Shown piece by piece: positions 1 to 8,388 of a stretch of DNA of 10,429 nt. Within the stretch, counting starts at the first letter, position 1. Each line of letters begins with the position of its first letter. A program made the position numbers and the translations under genes. This stretch comes from CAYXGZ01 sp964464755 (GTDB taxonomy: Bacteria > Planctomycetota > MHYJ01 > JACPRB01), in contig CAYXGZ010000082.1 of NCBI GenBank assembly GCA_964464755.1, positions 1-10,429 of the forward strand. The letters are read 5' to 3'. The notes beneath the pieces were generated by a model. The model was not told where the DNA came from. It searched no databases and saw only the letters and a list, made by a program, of their open reading frames with translations.

Positions 1-1932
<1,932 letters not shown>

Positions 1933-1936
1933 CCGA

Positions 1937-1942
1937 TATAAT
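1937..1942 (+). promoter_or_regulatory. Candidate -10 box (TATAAT) for the 1969-3836 gene pair
   Basis: A perfect TATAAT hexamer stands 5 nt after the stop of the upstream gene, in otherwise GC-rich DNA where such a string is rare by chance. Transcription would start near 1949, giving a leader of about 20 nt that carries a good Shine-Dalgarno (GGAGG, 1956-1960) 8 nt before the ATG at 1969. I see no convincing -35 hexamer at a 16-18 nt spacing, where the DNA reads GATCCT, and no TGn extension. The box is seen directly; its promoter role is inferred. Confidence 0.55.
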
Positions 1943-1968
1943 CCCCGTTCTTCCCGGAGGTCGTCGAC

Positions 1969-2805
1969 ATGGGTCCCTGGGGCCGCATCCTCGCCGTGCT
2001 CGTCGGGCTGGCCGCGCTCGCCGTCGGCGGCCTCTACGCCTACCAACGCTACGTGCTCGAGGCGGATGAGCGGCCCGTGACGAAGCCATCGCCGACCCCG
2101 GTGCCCGGCGCGACGTCGGCCCCGCTTCCCTCCCTGAGCCCCATCCCCTCCCCGGTGCCCGGCGCCCCGCCGCCGCCGGAGTTCAGGCACGAGTGGAGCG
2201 GCTTTCCGCCGGGGTCCACCGTGACCTACGGCACTTTCCAGAAATCCGCGAAGGGCGAGCTCTCCTCGGTCCTCCGCATGACCCTCGGCAAGTCCGAGGG
2301 CGCCAAGTTCAGCGTGAAGATCGAGAACCTGATCAACAACGAGCCCGCGGGGTCCGAGACGAAGGAGGCCGAGGCCGCCTGCGAATGGGGGGTCCGGACC
2401 GGCCGCGGCAAGATCGACGTCGACGGCCGCACCTACGACTGCATGATCTACTCCCGCGAGACGCAGGCGGGCAACGCCACGGAGCGCACGCAGCGCTGGG
2501 TCTCGGACAAGGTCCCGGGTCGCGTCGTCCAGGAGGAGACCGTCATCTACGTCGGATCGAAGGTCATCCGCACCTCCGGCCGCCTGACGCGGCTCGGCCA
2601 GACCGCGCGAGTCGGTTCCCGCACGGTGACCTACGCCGTCTGGGAGCAGACCGGATCCAATCTCGAGGGCAGCCAGCTCGACGTGCTGCGCTGGATCACC
2701 GAGGAGATCCCCGGCTTCCTCGTGAAGGAGGAGAAGCGGCTCCTTGGCGCGTCGAAGGAGCTCATCCTCCAGACGCGGGAAGCGACCACCTTCGAGGTCA
2801 AGTGA
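1969..2805 (+). CDS. Membrane-anchored hypothetical protein with Pro-rich linker and duplicated beta-rich unit
   Basis: The product has 278 residues. The ATG is preceded by GGAGG at an 8-nt spacing, which fixes the start. Residues about 6-25 (ILAVLVGLAALAVGGLYAYQ) form one hydrophobic helix after a short N-terminus with one Arg, read as an uncleaved signal anchor or signal peptide. Residues about 40-72 are a Pro/Ser/Thr-rich linker. The rest (about 75-278) is polar, predicted beta-rich and probably extracytoplasmic, with only two Cys (C138, C158) that could form a disulfide. Two stretches look alike: 149-192 (DGRTYDC, then RWVSDKVPG and VQEE) and 213-256 (GSRTVTY, then RWITEEIPG and VKEE). 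A weaker similar start lies at 82-90 (GSTVTYGTF). I recognise no named family with certainty. The gene overlaps the next by 4 nt, so the two are likely co-translated. Confidence 0.8.
   Translation: MGPWGRILAVLVGLAALAVGGLYAYQRYVLEADERPVTKPSPTPVPGATSAPLPSLSPIPSPVPGAPPPPEFRHEWSGFPPGSTVTYGTFQKSAKGELSSVLRMTLGKSEGAKFSVKIENLINNEPAGSETKEAEAACEWGVRTGRGKIDVDGRTYDCMIYSRETQAGNATERTQRWVSDKVPGRVVQEETVIYVGSKVIRTSGRLTRLGQTARVGSRTVTYAVWEQTGSNLEGSQLDVLRWITEEIPGFLVKEEKRLLGASKELILQTREATTFEVK
2096..2165 (+). repeat. 16-nt direct repeat pair within the Pro-rich linker coding region
   Basis: The 16-mer CCCCGGTGCCCGGCGC occurs at 2096-2111 and again at 2150-2165. Both copies lie in the same reading frame and encode P-V-P-G-A in the linker of the anchored protein. 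The most likely origin is local slippage or duplication in low-complexity Pro-coding DNA, not a regulatory element. Confidence 0.6.
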
Positions 2806-3836
2806 CCCGGGCGGCCCTGCTGCTCCCGGTCCTGCTCGCCGCCTGCGGCCAGTCCGCTCCCCCGGCTCCCCCGGCCTCGCCCCTCGATCGCGGGATCGCC
2901 TGGCTCCTCGCCCGCCAGGAGGCCGACGGATCCTGGCGCGGCCGAGACGTGCAGCTCTTCAGCCTCGGACCCGCGCTCACGGGCTTCGTGCTCCACGCGT
3001 TCTCCTTCGCCCGGGACGGCTCGGTGCCGCCCGCGGCCATCGACCGGGCCCTGGCCTTCCTGCGCCAGGGCGTCACCGAGGACGGCGCCGCGAGCGCGAG
3101 CGATTACCCGTGCTACTCCACCGCCCTGGCCCTGCTCGCCTTCCGGCGCCATCGTCCGGAGGGCTGGGAGGAAATCGCCCGCCGGCTCGAGGCGGCGCTC
3201 CGCCGCCTCCAGCTCGACGAGGACGAAGGCTGGACCCCCGCGGACCCCGAGTACGGAGGCTGGGGCTTCGGGCGGCCGACCGGGCCGCGCGATCCGCATC
3301 GGCTCGACATCTCCGTGACGCGCTTCGTCGTGGAGGCGCTGGCGCCCGCGGGGCCGCAGGATCCCGCGCTGCAGAAGGCCCGCGCCTTCGTGGAACGCCT
3401 CCAGGGACCGGACGGCGGCTTCCATTTCACCCCGCTCGACCCCGTGTACAACAAGGCGGGCGAGCAGGACGGCCGGCGCCGTTCGTACGGAAGCCCCACC
3501 GTCGACGGGCTCCTCGCGCTGTCCCGGCTCGGGTCGGATCCGACCCGGCTCCGGGACGCCGGGGCCTGGCTTCAGCGGAATTTCAACGAGTTCGCCTGCC
3601 CGGGCTTCCCGGAAGGCCACCGGCCGGACTGGCCCCGGGGCCTCGTCGGCTATTGGCGCGCCGGGGCGGCCCGGGTCGTCGATCCCGAGCGCAAGCGGCG
3701 CATCGCCCTCGTCGTGGCCGCCGAGCAGCGGCCCGACGGCTCCTGGCGCAACGCCGTCGAGCTGATGAACGAGCACGACCCGCTCCTCGCGACGGCCCTG
3801 GCCGTGCTGGCCCTCGGCGCCTGCGAATCCCGCTAG
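2802..3836 (+). CDS. Lipoprotein with terpene-cyclase/prenyltransferase-like alpha-toroid repeats
   Basis: The product has 344 residues. I chose GTG 2802 because it overlaps the upstream TGA as GTGA, has GAGG at 2794-2797, and gives a classic lipoprotein signal: MTRAALLLPVLLAAC, with lipobox LAAC and lipidated Cys15, followed by an Ala/Pro-rich tether. The remainder is helical and carries QW-like repeats typical of squalene-hopene-cyclase and prenyltransferase toroids: QEADGSW (39-45), QGPDGGF (201-207) and QRPDGSW (309-315). Each is linked to a helix such as GIAWLLAR or ALAVLALGA, and there is an internal YGGWGFG block (151-157). I do not see a DxDD cyclase acid or clear prenyltransferase zinc ligands, so catalysis is not supported; a binding or scaffold role at the membrane is as likely. 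The function is unknown; the neighbouring anchored protein suggests they act together in the cell envelope. Confidence 0.83.
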   Translation: MTRAALLLPVLLAACGQSAPPAPPASPLDRGIAWLLARQEADGSWRGRDVQLFSLGPALTGFVLHAFSFARDGSVPPAAIDRALAFLRQGVTEDGAASASDYPCYSTALALLAFRRHRPEGWEEIARRLEAALRRLQLDEDEGWTPADPEYGGWGFGRPTGPRDPHRLDISVTRFVVEALAPAGPQDPALQKARAFVERLQGPDGGFHFTPLDPVYNKAGEQDGRRRSYGSPTVDGLLALSRLGSDPTRLRDAGAWLQRNFNEFACPGFPEGHRPDWPRGLVGYWRAGAARVVDPERKRRIALVVAAEQRPDGSWRNAVELMNEHDPLLATALAVLALGACESR

Positions 3837-3862
3837 CTCCGGTTCCCCTTGCCCGGACCCCG

Positions 3863-3871
3863 TGCTATACT
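3863..3871 (+). promoter_or_regulatory. Extended -10 promoter of the his operon, apparently leaderless
   Basis: TGCTATACT at 3863-3871 is a TGn extension plus a TATACT hexamer (3866-3871) in the 48-nt gap before hisG. With normal spacing, transcription would start near 3878-3880, only 5-7 nt before the hisG ATG at 3885, leaving no room for a Shine-Dalgarno; none is seen (CCGCGCCTTCCCC). A poor -35 candidate (TTCCCC, 3843-3848) lies 17 nt upstream. There is no leader peptide with His codons and no attenuator hairpin set, so classical his attenuation is absent. Confidence 0.65.
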
Positions 3872-3884
3872 CCGCGCCTTCCCC

Positions 3885-4745
3885 ATGACCCTCAAGATCG
3901 CCGTCCCGAACAAGGGACGCCTGATGGAGGACACCCTCGATCTCCTGCGGAGCATCGGGATCCGGGTCCCCCACTCCCCCGACCGCAACCTCATCTCGAC
4001 GACCAACGGCGGCCGCTACCAGGTGCTCTTCGCCCGGGCCGCCGACATCCCCGAGTACGTCGAGATCCGGGCCGCGGACGTCGGGATCACGGGCAGCGAC
4101 CTCGTCGCCGAGACCGGCGCCAAGGTCCGCCGCCTCCACGATCTCGGCTACGGCGCCTGCCGCCTCGTCCTGGCCGCGCCGGAGGCCTCGAGGATCCGCT
4201 CCGCGGACGACCTCCCGTCCGGCGCCCGGGTCGCGACGGCGTTTCCGAACCTCGCCCGCCGCTGGTTCGAGTCGCGCCGGCGCAAGGTGACCCTCGTCCC
4301 GATCTCCGGCGCCGCGGAGCTCACCCCGTACATCGGCGTGGCCGACGCGATCGTCGACCTGACGCAGTCGGGCGCGACGCTCAAGCAGAACCACCTCCGC
4401 ATCGTCGCCGACCTCTTCGAGTCCGTGGCCGTCGTCATCGGCCCCGAGCAGGGCGACCCGTCGCGGGCCCAGGACGTCGAGGACCTCGTCGCGGCCCTCG
4501 AGTCCGTCCGCCTCGCGCACCGCAAGCGTTACCTCATGGCGAACGTGCGCCAGGCGAAGGTCCCCGCGGTCGCGAAGCTGCTCCCGGGCGTCAACGGCCC
4601 GACGGTGATGAAGCTCGCGACCCGCGGCATGGTCGCGATCCACTCGGTCGTCGAGGAGGACGCGATCAACGGCCTCATCCCCAAGCTGAAGAAACTCGGC
4701 GCCTCCGGGATCCTCGTCCTCCCGATCGAGAGGATGGTCCCGTGA
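3885..4745 (+). CDS. hisG: ATP phosphoribosyltransferase, long form
   Basis: HisG joins ATP and PRPP to form phosphoribosyl-ATP, the committed and feedback-inhibited step of histidine synthesis in the cytosol. The 286 residues match the long form, which carries its own C-terminal ACT-like regulatory domain and needs no HisZ. The N-terminus MTLKIAVPNKGRL is the family start. The PRPP-binding loop is at 154-165 (DAIVDLTQSGAT), and the HisG_C domain runs from about 216 to the end (YLMANVRQ, GVNGPTVMKL, ASGILVLPIERM). I chose ATG 3885 over a TTG at 3849: the family begins here, and the promoter -10 box lies between the two. It is the first gene of the operon, and its TGA overlaps the hisD GTG by 4 nt. 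Histidine feedback inhibition is expected from the domain but cannot be read from the sequence. Confidence 0.97.
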   Translation: MTLKIAVPNKGRLMEDTLDLLRSIGIRVPHSPDRNLISTTNGGRYQVLFARAADIPEYVEIRAADVGITGSDLVAETGAKVRRLHDLGYGACRLVLAAPEASRIRSADDLPSGARVATAFPNLARRWFESRRRKVTLVPISGAAELTPYIGVADAIVDLTQSGATLKQNHLRIVADLFESVAVVIGPEQGDPSRAQDVEDLVAALESVRLAHRKRYLMANVRQAKVPAVAKLLPGVNGPTVMKLATRGMVAIHSVVEEDAINGLIPKLKKLGASGILVLPIERMVP

Positions 4746-6043
4746 TCCCGGTCAAGCGGCTCTCCGACCTCGACCCGCTCTCCCGCCGGGCGCTGATCGC
4801 ACGTCCCGGCGTCGTCACGCCCGACCTCCTCGCGGCGGTGCGCACCATCGTCGAGGACGTCCGCGACCACGGCGACGGCGCCGTGCGGGCCTACTCGGAG
4901 AAGTTCGACAAGGTGAAGCCCGAGGTCTTCGAGGTCCCGCGGGCGGAGCTCGAGGCCGCGCGCGCCCTCCTGACGCCCGCCCAGCTCGCCGCGATCGAGG
5001 AGGCCCACCGCAACGTCAGCGAGTTCCACGCGGCCCAGGCCCGGCAGGCCGTCGAGATCGTGCTCGGCGACGGCCGCGACGTCCGCATGGGCCGCCGGCA
5101 CGTGCCCTATCGCCGGGCCGGGATCTACGTCCCGGGCGGGCTCGCCGTCTACCCGACCTGCGTGCTCATGAACGCCGTCCCGGCCCGCGAGGCCGGGGTC
5201 GCGGAGCGCATCCTCTGCACCCCGCCCGCGGCGGACGGGACGATCCATCCCGCCGTGCGCTACGCGGCGCTCGTCGCCGGGGTCCAGCGCGTCTTCCGGA
5301 TCGGCGGCTCCCAGGCGATCGCCGCCATGGCCTACGGGACCGAGACCGTGCCCCGGGTCGAGATCATCGTGGGGCCGGGCAACCGCTTCGTCACAGCCGC
5401 GAAGAAGGTCGTCGCGGGCGACGCGGCGATCGACTTCCTCGCGGGGCCGACCGAGCTCCTCATCCTCTCGGACGGCACGGGCGACCCCGCGTTCCTGGCG
5501 GCGGACCTCATCGCGCAGGCGGAGCACGATCCCGCGGCCTGCACGATCCTCGTGACGACGTCGGCGGCGCAGGCCGAGGCGGTCTCGCGCGAGCTGGCCC
5601 GGCAGGTCGCGCTGCGCGAGCGCAAGGAGATCATCCAGAACGCCCTGGCCCGGCACGGCGCCCTCCTCGTGGCCGAGTCGCTGGAGCCGGCGATCGAGTT
5701 CTCGAACGACTATGCCCCCGAGCACCTGGCGATCGTCACGGCGGATCCGGGGAAGGTCCTGGACCGGATCCGGCACGCGGGGGCCGTCTTCCTGGGCGAG
5801 CACACGCCGGTCGCCTCCGGGGACTACTGCGCGGGCCCGAACTCCACGCTGCCCACGCTGGGCGAGGCGCGGAGGTCCAGCGGCCTGAACGTGTCCACCT
5901 TCCTGAAGTCCGTCACCTGGCAGCAGCTGACCCCCGCGGGGCTCGAGAAGCTGGCCCCCATGGCGACCACGCTGGCGAAGCTCGAATCCCTCGAGGGTCA
6001 CCTCGCGTCGATCGAGATCCGGCGGGGACGCCATGGACATTGA
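4742..6043 (+). CDS. hisD: Histidinol dehydrogenase
   Basis: HisD oxidises L-histidinol to L-histidine in two NAD-dependent steps, the last of the pathway. The product has 433 residues, the normal length. GTG 4742 overlaps the hisG stop as GTGA and has an SD-like GAGGA at 4730-4734. Zinc and active-site residues are in place: Q259 and H262 (IAQAEHDP), the acid-base pair E327-H328 (YAPEHL), D361 (SGDY), E415 and H420 near the C-terminus. The Gly-rich IYVPGGLAVYPT and EIIVGPGNRFV blocks are also present. One oddity: after GDYCAGPN the family usually has His before the LPT (E. coli GTNHVLPT, His367), but here it reads GPNSTLPT, with Ser368. The 3' end overlaps hisC by 11 nt. The enzyme identity is not in doubt. 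Confidence 0.97.
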   Translation: MIPVKRLSDLDPLSRRALIARPGVVTPDLLAAVRTIVEDVRDHGDGAVRAYSEKFDKVKPEVFEVPRAELEAARALLTPAQLAAIEEAHRNVSEFHAAQARQAVEIVLGDGRDVRMGRRHVPYRRAGIYVPGGLAVYPTCVLMNAVPAREAGVAERILCTPPAADGTIHPAVRYAALVAGVQRVFRIGGSQAIAAMAYGTETVPRVEIIVGPGNRFVTAAKKVVAGDAAIDFLAGPTELLILSDGTGDPAFLAADLIAQAEHDPAACTILVTTSAAQAEAVSRELARQVALRERKEIIQNALARHGALLVAESLEPAIEFSNDYAPEHLAIVTADPGKVLDRIRHAGAVFLGEHTPVASGDYCAGPNSTLPTLGEARRSSGLNVSTFLKSVTWQQLTPAGLEKLAPMATTLAKLESLEGHLASIEIRRGRHGH

Positions 6044-7076
6044 CGGGCTCCTGCGCGCCGCCGTCCGATCCCTCCGCTCGCCGTCCTACCCGCCCGAGTC
6101 GACGGATCGGGTCCGGATGGACGGCAACACGAACCTGCTCGGGCCGAACCCGGCCGTCGAGGAGGCGGCCCGGACCTTCGCCTCGCGCGTCGTGCAGCAC
6201 TACCCCTCGGGCCTGCAGGACGGGTTGAGAGCGGCGCTGGCCCGGAAGCACCGGCTCGAGCCGGGCGAGATCCTCGTCGGCGCGGGCTCCGACGAGTTGA
6301 TCGATCTCGTGCTGCGGACCTTCGTCGATCCCGGCGACGCCGTCGCCTATCCCGTGCCGACGTTCGTGATGTACGCGTTCTACGCGAAGCTGGCCGGCGC
6401 GCGGCTCGCGGAGCGCCCGCTGGGGCCCGGCTTCTCTCTGGACGCGGACGGGCTCCTCGCCGAGCGGGCGAAGGTCACCCTGATCGCCTCGCCGAACAAC
6501 CCGACGGGCAACCGCTTCCCCGAGGCGGAGCTCCTCCGGATCGTCCGCGACGCGAAGGGCATCGTGGTGCTCGACGAGGCCTACGCGGAGTACTGCGGCC
6601 AGGACTTCCTGCCCCGGATCCGCGAGTTCCCCAACCTCGTCGTGCTGCGCACCTTCTCGAAGGCGCACGGGCTCGCCGGGATCCGGGTCGGCTGGCTCGC
6701 CGCCTCGAAGCCCCTCGTCGACCGGCTCGTCCGCGTCAAGACTCCGTTCACCGTCGGCCTGCTGAGCGAGTGGACCGCGATGAAGGCCCTCGAGGACGAC
6801 CGCTACGTCGAGCGCTCCCGGGAACTGGCCCGGGCCGAGTCGGTCCGGCTGAGGAGCGCGCTGGCGCCGCTCGAGACGGCCCCGACCGACTGCAATTTCC
6901 TCCTCGCCCGGGTCGGCGCCCGGTCCTCGGAGCTCGTGCAGAAGCTCGCGGCCGCCGGTCTCCTCGTCCGGGACATGAAGGGCTTCGCGGGCCTCGACGG
7001 CTGGATTCGCGTCACGGTGGGCCGGCCGGAGCACAACGACCTGCTCGCGGCCCGCGTGCGGGAGTTCCTCGCGTGA
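6033..7076 (+). CDS. hisC: Histidinol-phosphate aminotransferase
   Basis: HisC is a PLP enzyme that transfers an amino group from glutamate to imidazole-acetol phosphate, giving histidinol phosphate. The 347 residues form a complete class I/II aminotransferase: substrate-arm block RMDGNTNLLGPNP (28-40), GAGSDELID (83-91), SPNNPTG (153-159), the PLP-contacting DEAY (181-184), Schiff-base K210 in TFSKAHGLAGIRVGW, phosphate-binding R218, and C-terminal WIRVTVGRPEHN (324-335). ATG 6033 lies 11 nt inside hisD and is preceded by GGGGA at 6024-6028. Downstream, the stop overlaps hisH as GTGA. Its position among hisD and hisH supports the HisC role over paralogous aminotransferases acting on aromatic amino acids or cobalamin precursors. 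Confidence 0.96.
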   Translation: MDIDGLLRAAVRSLRSPSYPPESTDRVRMDGNTNLLGPNPAVEEAARTFASRVVQHYPSGLQDGLRAALARKHRLEPGEILVGAGSDELIDLVLRTFVDPGDAVAYPVPTFVMYAFYAKLAGARLAERPLGPGFSLDADGLLAERAKVTLIASPNNPTGNRFPEAELLRIVRDAKGIVVLDEAYAEYCGQDFLPRIREFPNLVVLRTFSKAHGLAGIRVGWLAASKPLVDRLVRVKTPFTVGLLSEWTAMKALEDDRYVERSRELARAESVRLRSALAPLETAPTDCNFLLARVGARSSELVQKLAAAGLLVRDMKGFAGLDGWIRVTVGRPEHNDLLAARVREFLA

Positions 7077-7675
7077 AGCATGTCGTGCTCCTCGATTACG
7101 GGGTCGGGAACATCCACAGCATCTCGAAGGCGCTGGAGCGCTGCGGGGCGGTGGTCGAGGTGCGGGCGGACGCGGCCGGGGTCCTGCAGGCCCCCGCGCT
7201 GGTCCTCCCCGGGGTCGGCGCCTTCGGGGCCGTGGCGAGGGTCATCGCGCCGTACCGGGCGGAGCTCCGGCGGCGCCTCCAGGAAGGCCTGCCCGCGCTC
7301 GGCATCTGCATCGGGATGCAGATCCTCTACGAGTCGAGCGAGGAGTCGCCCGGCGACGGGATCGGGCTCCTGCCCGGCCAGGTCCGGCGGCTGCGCCATG
7401 CCCGGCTCCCGCACATCGGCTGGAACCTGGTCTCGCATCCGGGGTCCGGGATCTTCCGGGGGGTTTCCCCCGGGGCCCGTTTTTACTACGTTCATACCTT
7501 CGCGCCGTCCGAATGCGGCGAGGGCGTGCTGGCGACCAGCGACCACGGGGGCCGCTTCGCCGCCGCCGTCCGGAGCGCCCGGACCTGGGGCGTGCAGTTC
7601 CACCCGGAGAAATCGAGCGAGGAGGGCCTGCGCGTGATCCGGAACTTCGTGGACTCGCTGGAGACGACCGCATGA
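7073..7675 (+). CDS. hisH: Imidazole glycerol phosphate synthase, glutaminase subunit
   Basis: HisH hydrolyses glutamine and channels ammonia to HisF, which makes imidazole-glycerol phosphate and AICAR. The 200 residues form a complete class I glutamine amidotransferase. The N-terminus is LLDYGVGNIHS, the oxyanion-strand turn is LPGVGAFG (45-52), the nucleophile is C79 in GICIGMQ, and the His/Glu pair is H177 and E179 in QFHPEKS. PHIGWN (113-118) and YYVHTF (138-143) are the usual family blocks. GTG 7073 overlaps the hisC stop as GTGA, with GGGAG at 7060-7064. A strong GC hairpin followed by five T lies within the coding sequence at 7456-7484 and is listed separately. The partner HisF is two genes downstream, after hisA and hisB. 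Confidence 0.96.
   Translation: MKHVVLLDYGVGNIHSISKALERCGAVVEVRADAAGVLQAPALVLPGVGAFGAVARVIAPYRAELRRRLQEGLPALGICIGMQILYESSEESPGDGIGLLPGQVRRLRHARLPHIGWNLVSHPGSGIFRGVSPGARFYYVHTFAPSECGEGVLATSDHGGRFAAAVRSARTWGVQFHPEKSSEEGLRVIRNFVDSLETTA
7456..7484 (+). other. Terminator-like hairpin and T-run inside hisH
   Basis: Seven consecutive G-C pairs can form between 7456-7462 and 7467-7473 with a GTTT loop, extendable by two T-G wobbles. A GGGCCCG stretch and five T (7480-7484) follow. In hisH this encodes F-R-G-V-S-P-G-A-R-F. The gap of six bases between stem and T-run is longer than in a textbook intrinsic terminator, so a termination or pausing role is only possible. The structure itself is seen directly. 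Confidence 0.35.
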
Positions 7676-8388
7676 TCGTGTACCCGGCCATCGACGTCTG
7701 GGGGGATCGGGTCGTCAAGCTCGACTCGTCCAACCACGCCCGCGTCGAGAAGGACTACGGCGGCCTCGACGAGATCTACGACCGCTGGTTCCGCCTCGGC
7801 TCCCGCTGGTTCCACCTCGTGGACGTCGGTTCCGCCGTGGCGGGCGGCAAGCCCGGGCGCGCCGCCGCGTTGCACCTCGCCCGCCGCTCCGTGGGCGCCC
7901 AGTTCCAGTTCGGAGGCGGCCTCCGCGAGGAGACGTCCATCGTCGAGGCCGCGGCGACCATGCACCGCGTCATGCTTGGGACCGCGGCCATCGAGGACCC
8001 GGTCGCGTTCCGCACGTTCGCGGAGCGCTTCCCCCAGAAGTTCGTCGTGGCGCTCGACGCCGCGGGCGACCAGGTTTTGGTGAACGGCTGGCAGAAGAAG
8101 TCCGGCGATACGGTCGAGGACCTCGTCGCCATCTTCGAGGACATGCCCGTCGCGGGCGTCCTCTACACGAACGTCTGGGTGGAGGGCAAGGGACGGGGCG
8201 TGATGTGGGAACCCGTCCGCCGCCTCCTCAGGGCGACGAAGCTCCCCGTGACCTTCGCGGGCGGCGTGAGCTCGATCGACGACGTGAAGCAGTTCCGGGA
8301 CCTCGGGGCCGCGGGCGTGATCCTCGGCTCGGGCCTCTACTCGGGCAAGGTCGACCTGGCGCAGGCGATCGAGGAGTCGGGCAAGTGA
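7672..8388 (+). CDS. hisA: ProFAR isomerase (HisA), divergent
   Basis: HisA performs the Amadori rearrangement of ProFAR to PRFAR, the substrate of HisF/HisH. The 238 residues form a (beta/alpha)8 barrel of normal length. Retained landmarks are the catalytic D8 (YPAIDVW), D51 (HLVDVG), GGGLRE (81-86), the LGT turn (102-104), the second catalytic acid D129 (VALDA), NGW (138-140), T166, AGGVSS (196-201) and GLYSGK near the end. It is more divergent than its neighbours. The usual V-R-L-x-Q-G loop reads VVKLDSSNH, the V-D-L-x-G-A motif reads VDVGSA, and the T-D-x-x-R-D-G loop reads TNVWVEGKG, changing both acidic positions. ATG 7672 overlaps the hisH stop as ATGA, with GGAG at 7660-7663. Operon position and the paired catalytic aspartates support HisA; a related PRA isomerase would be the alternative. 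Confidence 0.9.
   Translation: MIVYPAIDVWGDRVVKLDSSNHARVEKDYGGLDEIYDRWFRLGSRWFHLVDVGSAVAGGKPGRAAALHLARRSVGAQFQFGGGLREETSIVEAAATMHRVMLGTAAIEDPVAFRTFAERFPQKFVVALDAAGDQVLVNGWQKKSGDTVEDLVAIFEDMPVAGVLYTNVWVEGKGRGVMWEPVRRLLRATKLPVTFAGGVSSIDDVKQFRDLGAAGVILGSGLYSGKVDLAQAIEESGK

Noticed and set aside
2096..2165. Paired 16-mers as a regulatory or attachment-site repeat
   Set aside because: Both copies are in frame and encode the same P-V-P-G-A in a low-complexity linker, and no integrase or mobile gene is nearby.
2193..2801. Long upstream extension of the toroid-lipoprotein frame
   Set aside because: It runs antiparallel to nothing but entirely through the real 1969-2805 gene in another frame, is rich in Arg/Gly/Pro in the manner of GC-rich shadow frames, and would bury the lipoprotein signal that starts at 2802.
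3838..3857. Small inverted repeat TCCGG/CCGGA in the gap before hisG, as a terminator of the upstream gene pair
   Set aside because: Only five pairs around a ten-base loop with no T-run afterwards; such stems are common by chance at this GC content.
3849..3884. TTG at 3849 as a longer hisG start
   Set aside because: The added 12 residues do not resemble HisG N-termini, and the extended -10 box lies downstream of this TTG.
3837..3884. His attenuator or T-box upstream of hisG
   Set aside because: The gap is 48 nt, has no short frame with consecutive His codons, and most of it lies upstream of the predicted transcription start.
2631..4643. Very long open frames on the minus strand opposite the toroid lipoprotein and hisG, and similar ones opposite hisD and hisC
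   Set aside because: They are rich in Arg, Asp, Glu, Gly and Val with no recognisable domain, and mirror conserved plus-strand enzymes; long antisense frames are expected where third codon positions are nearly all G or C.
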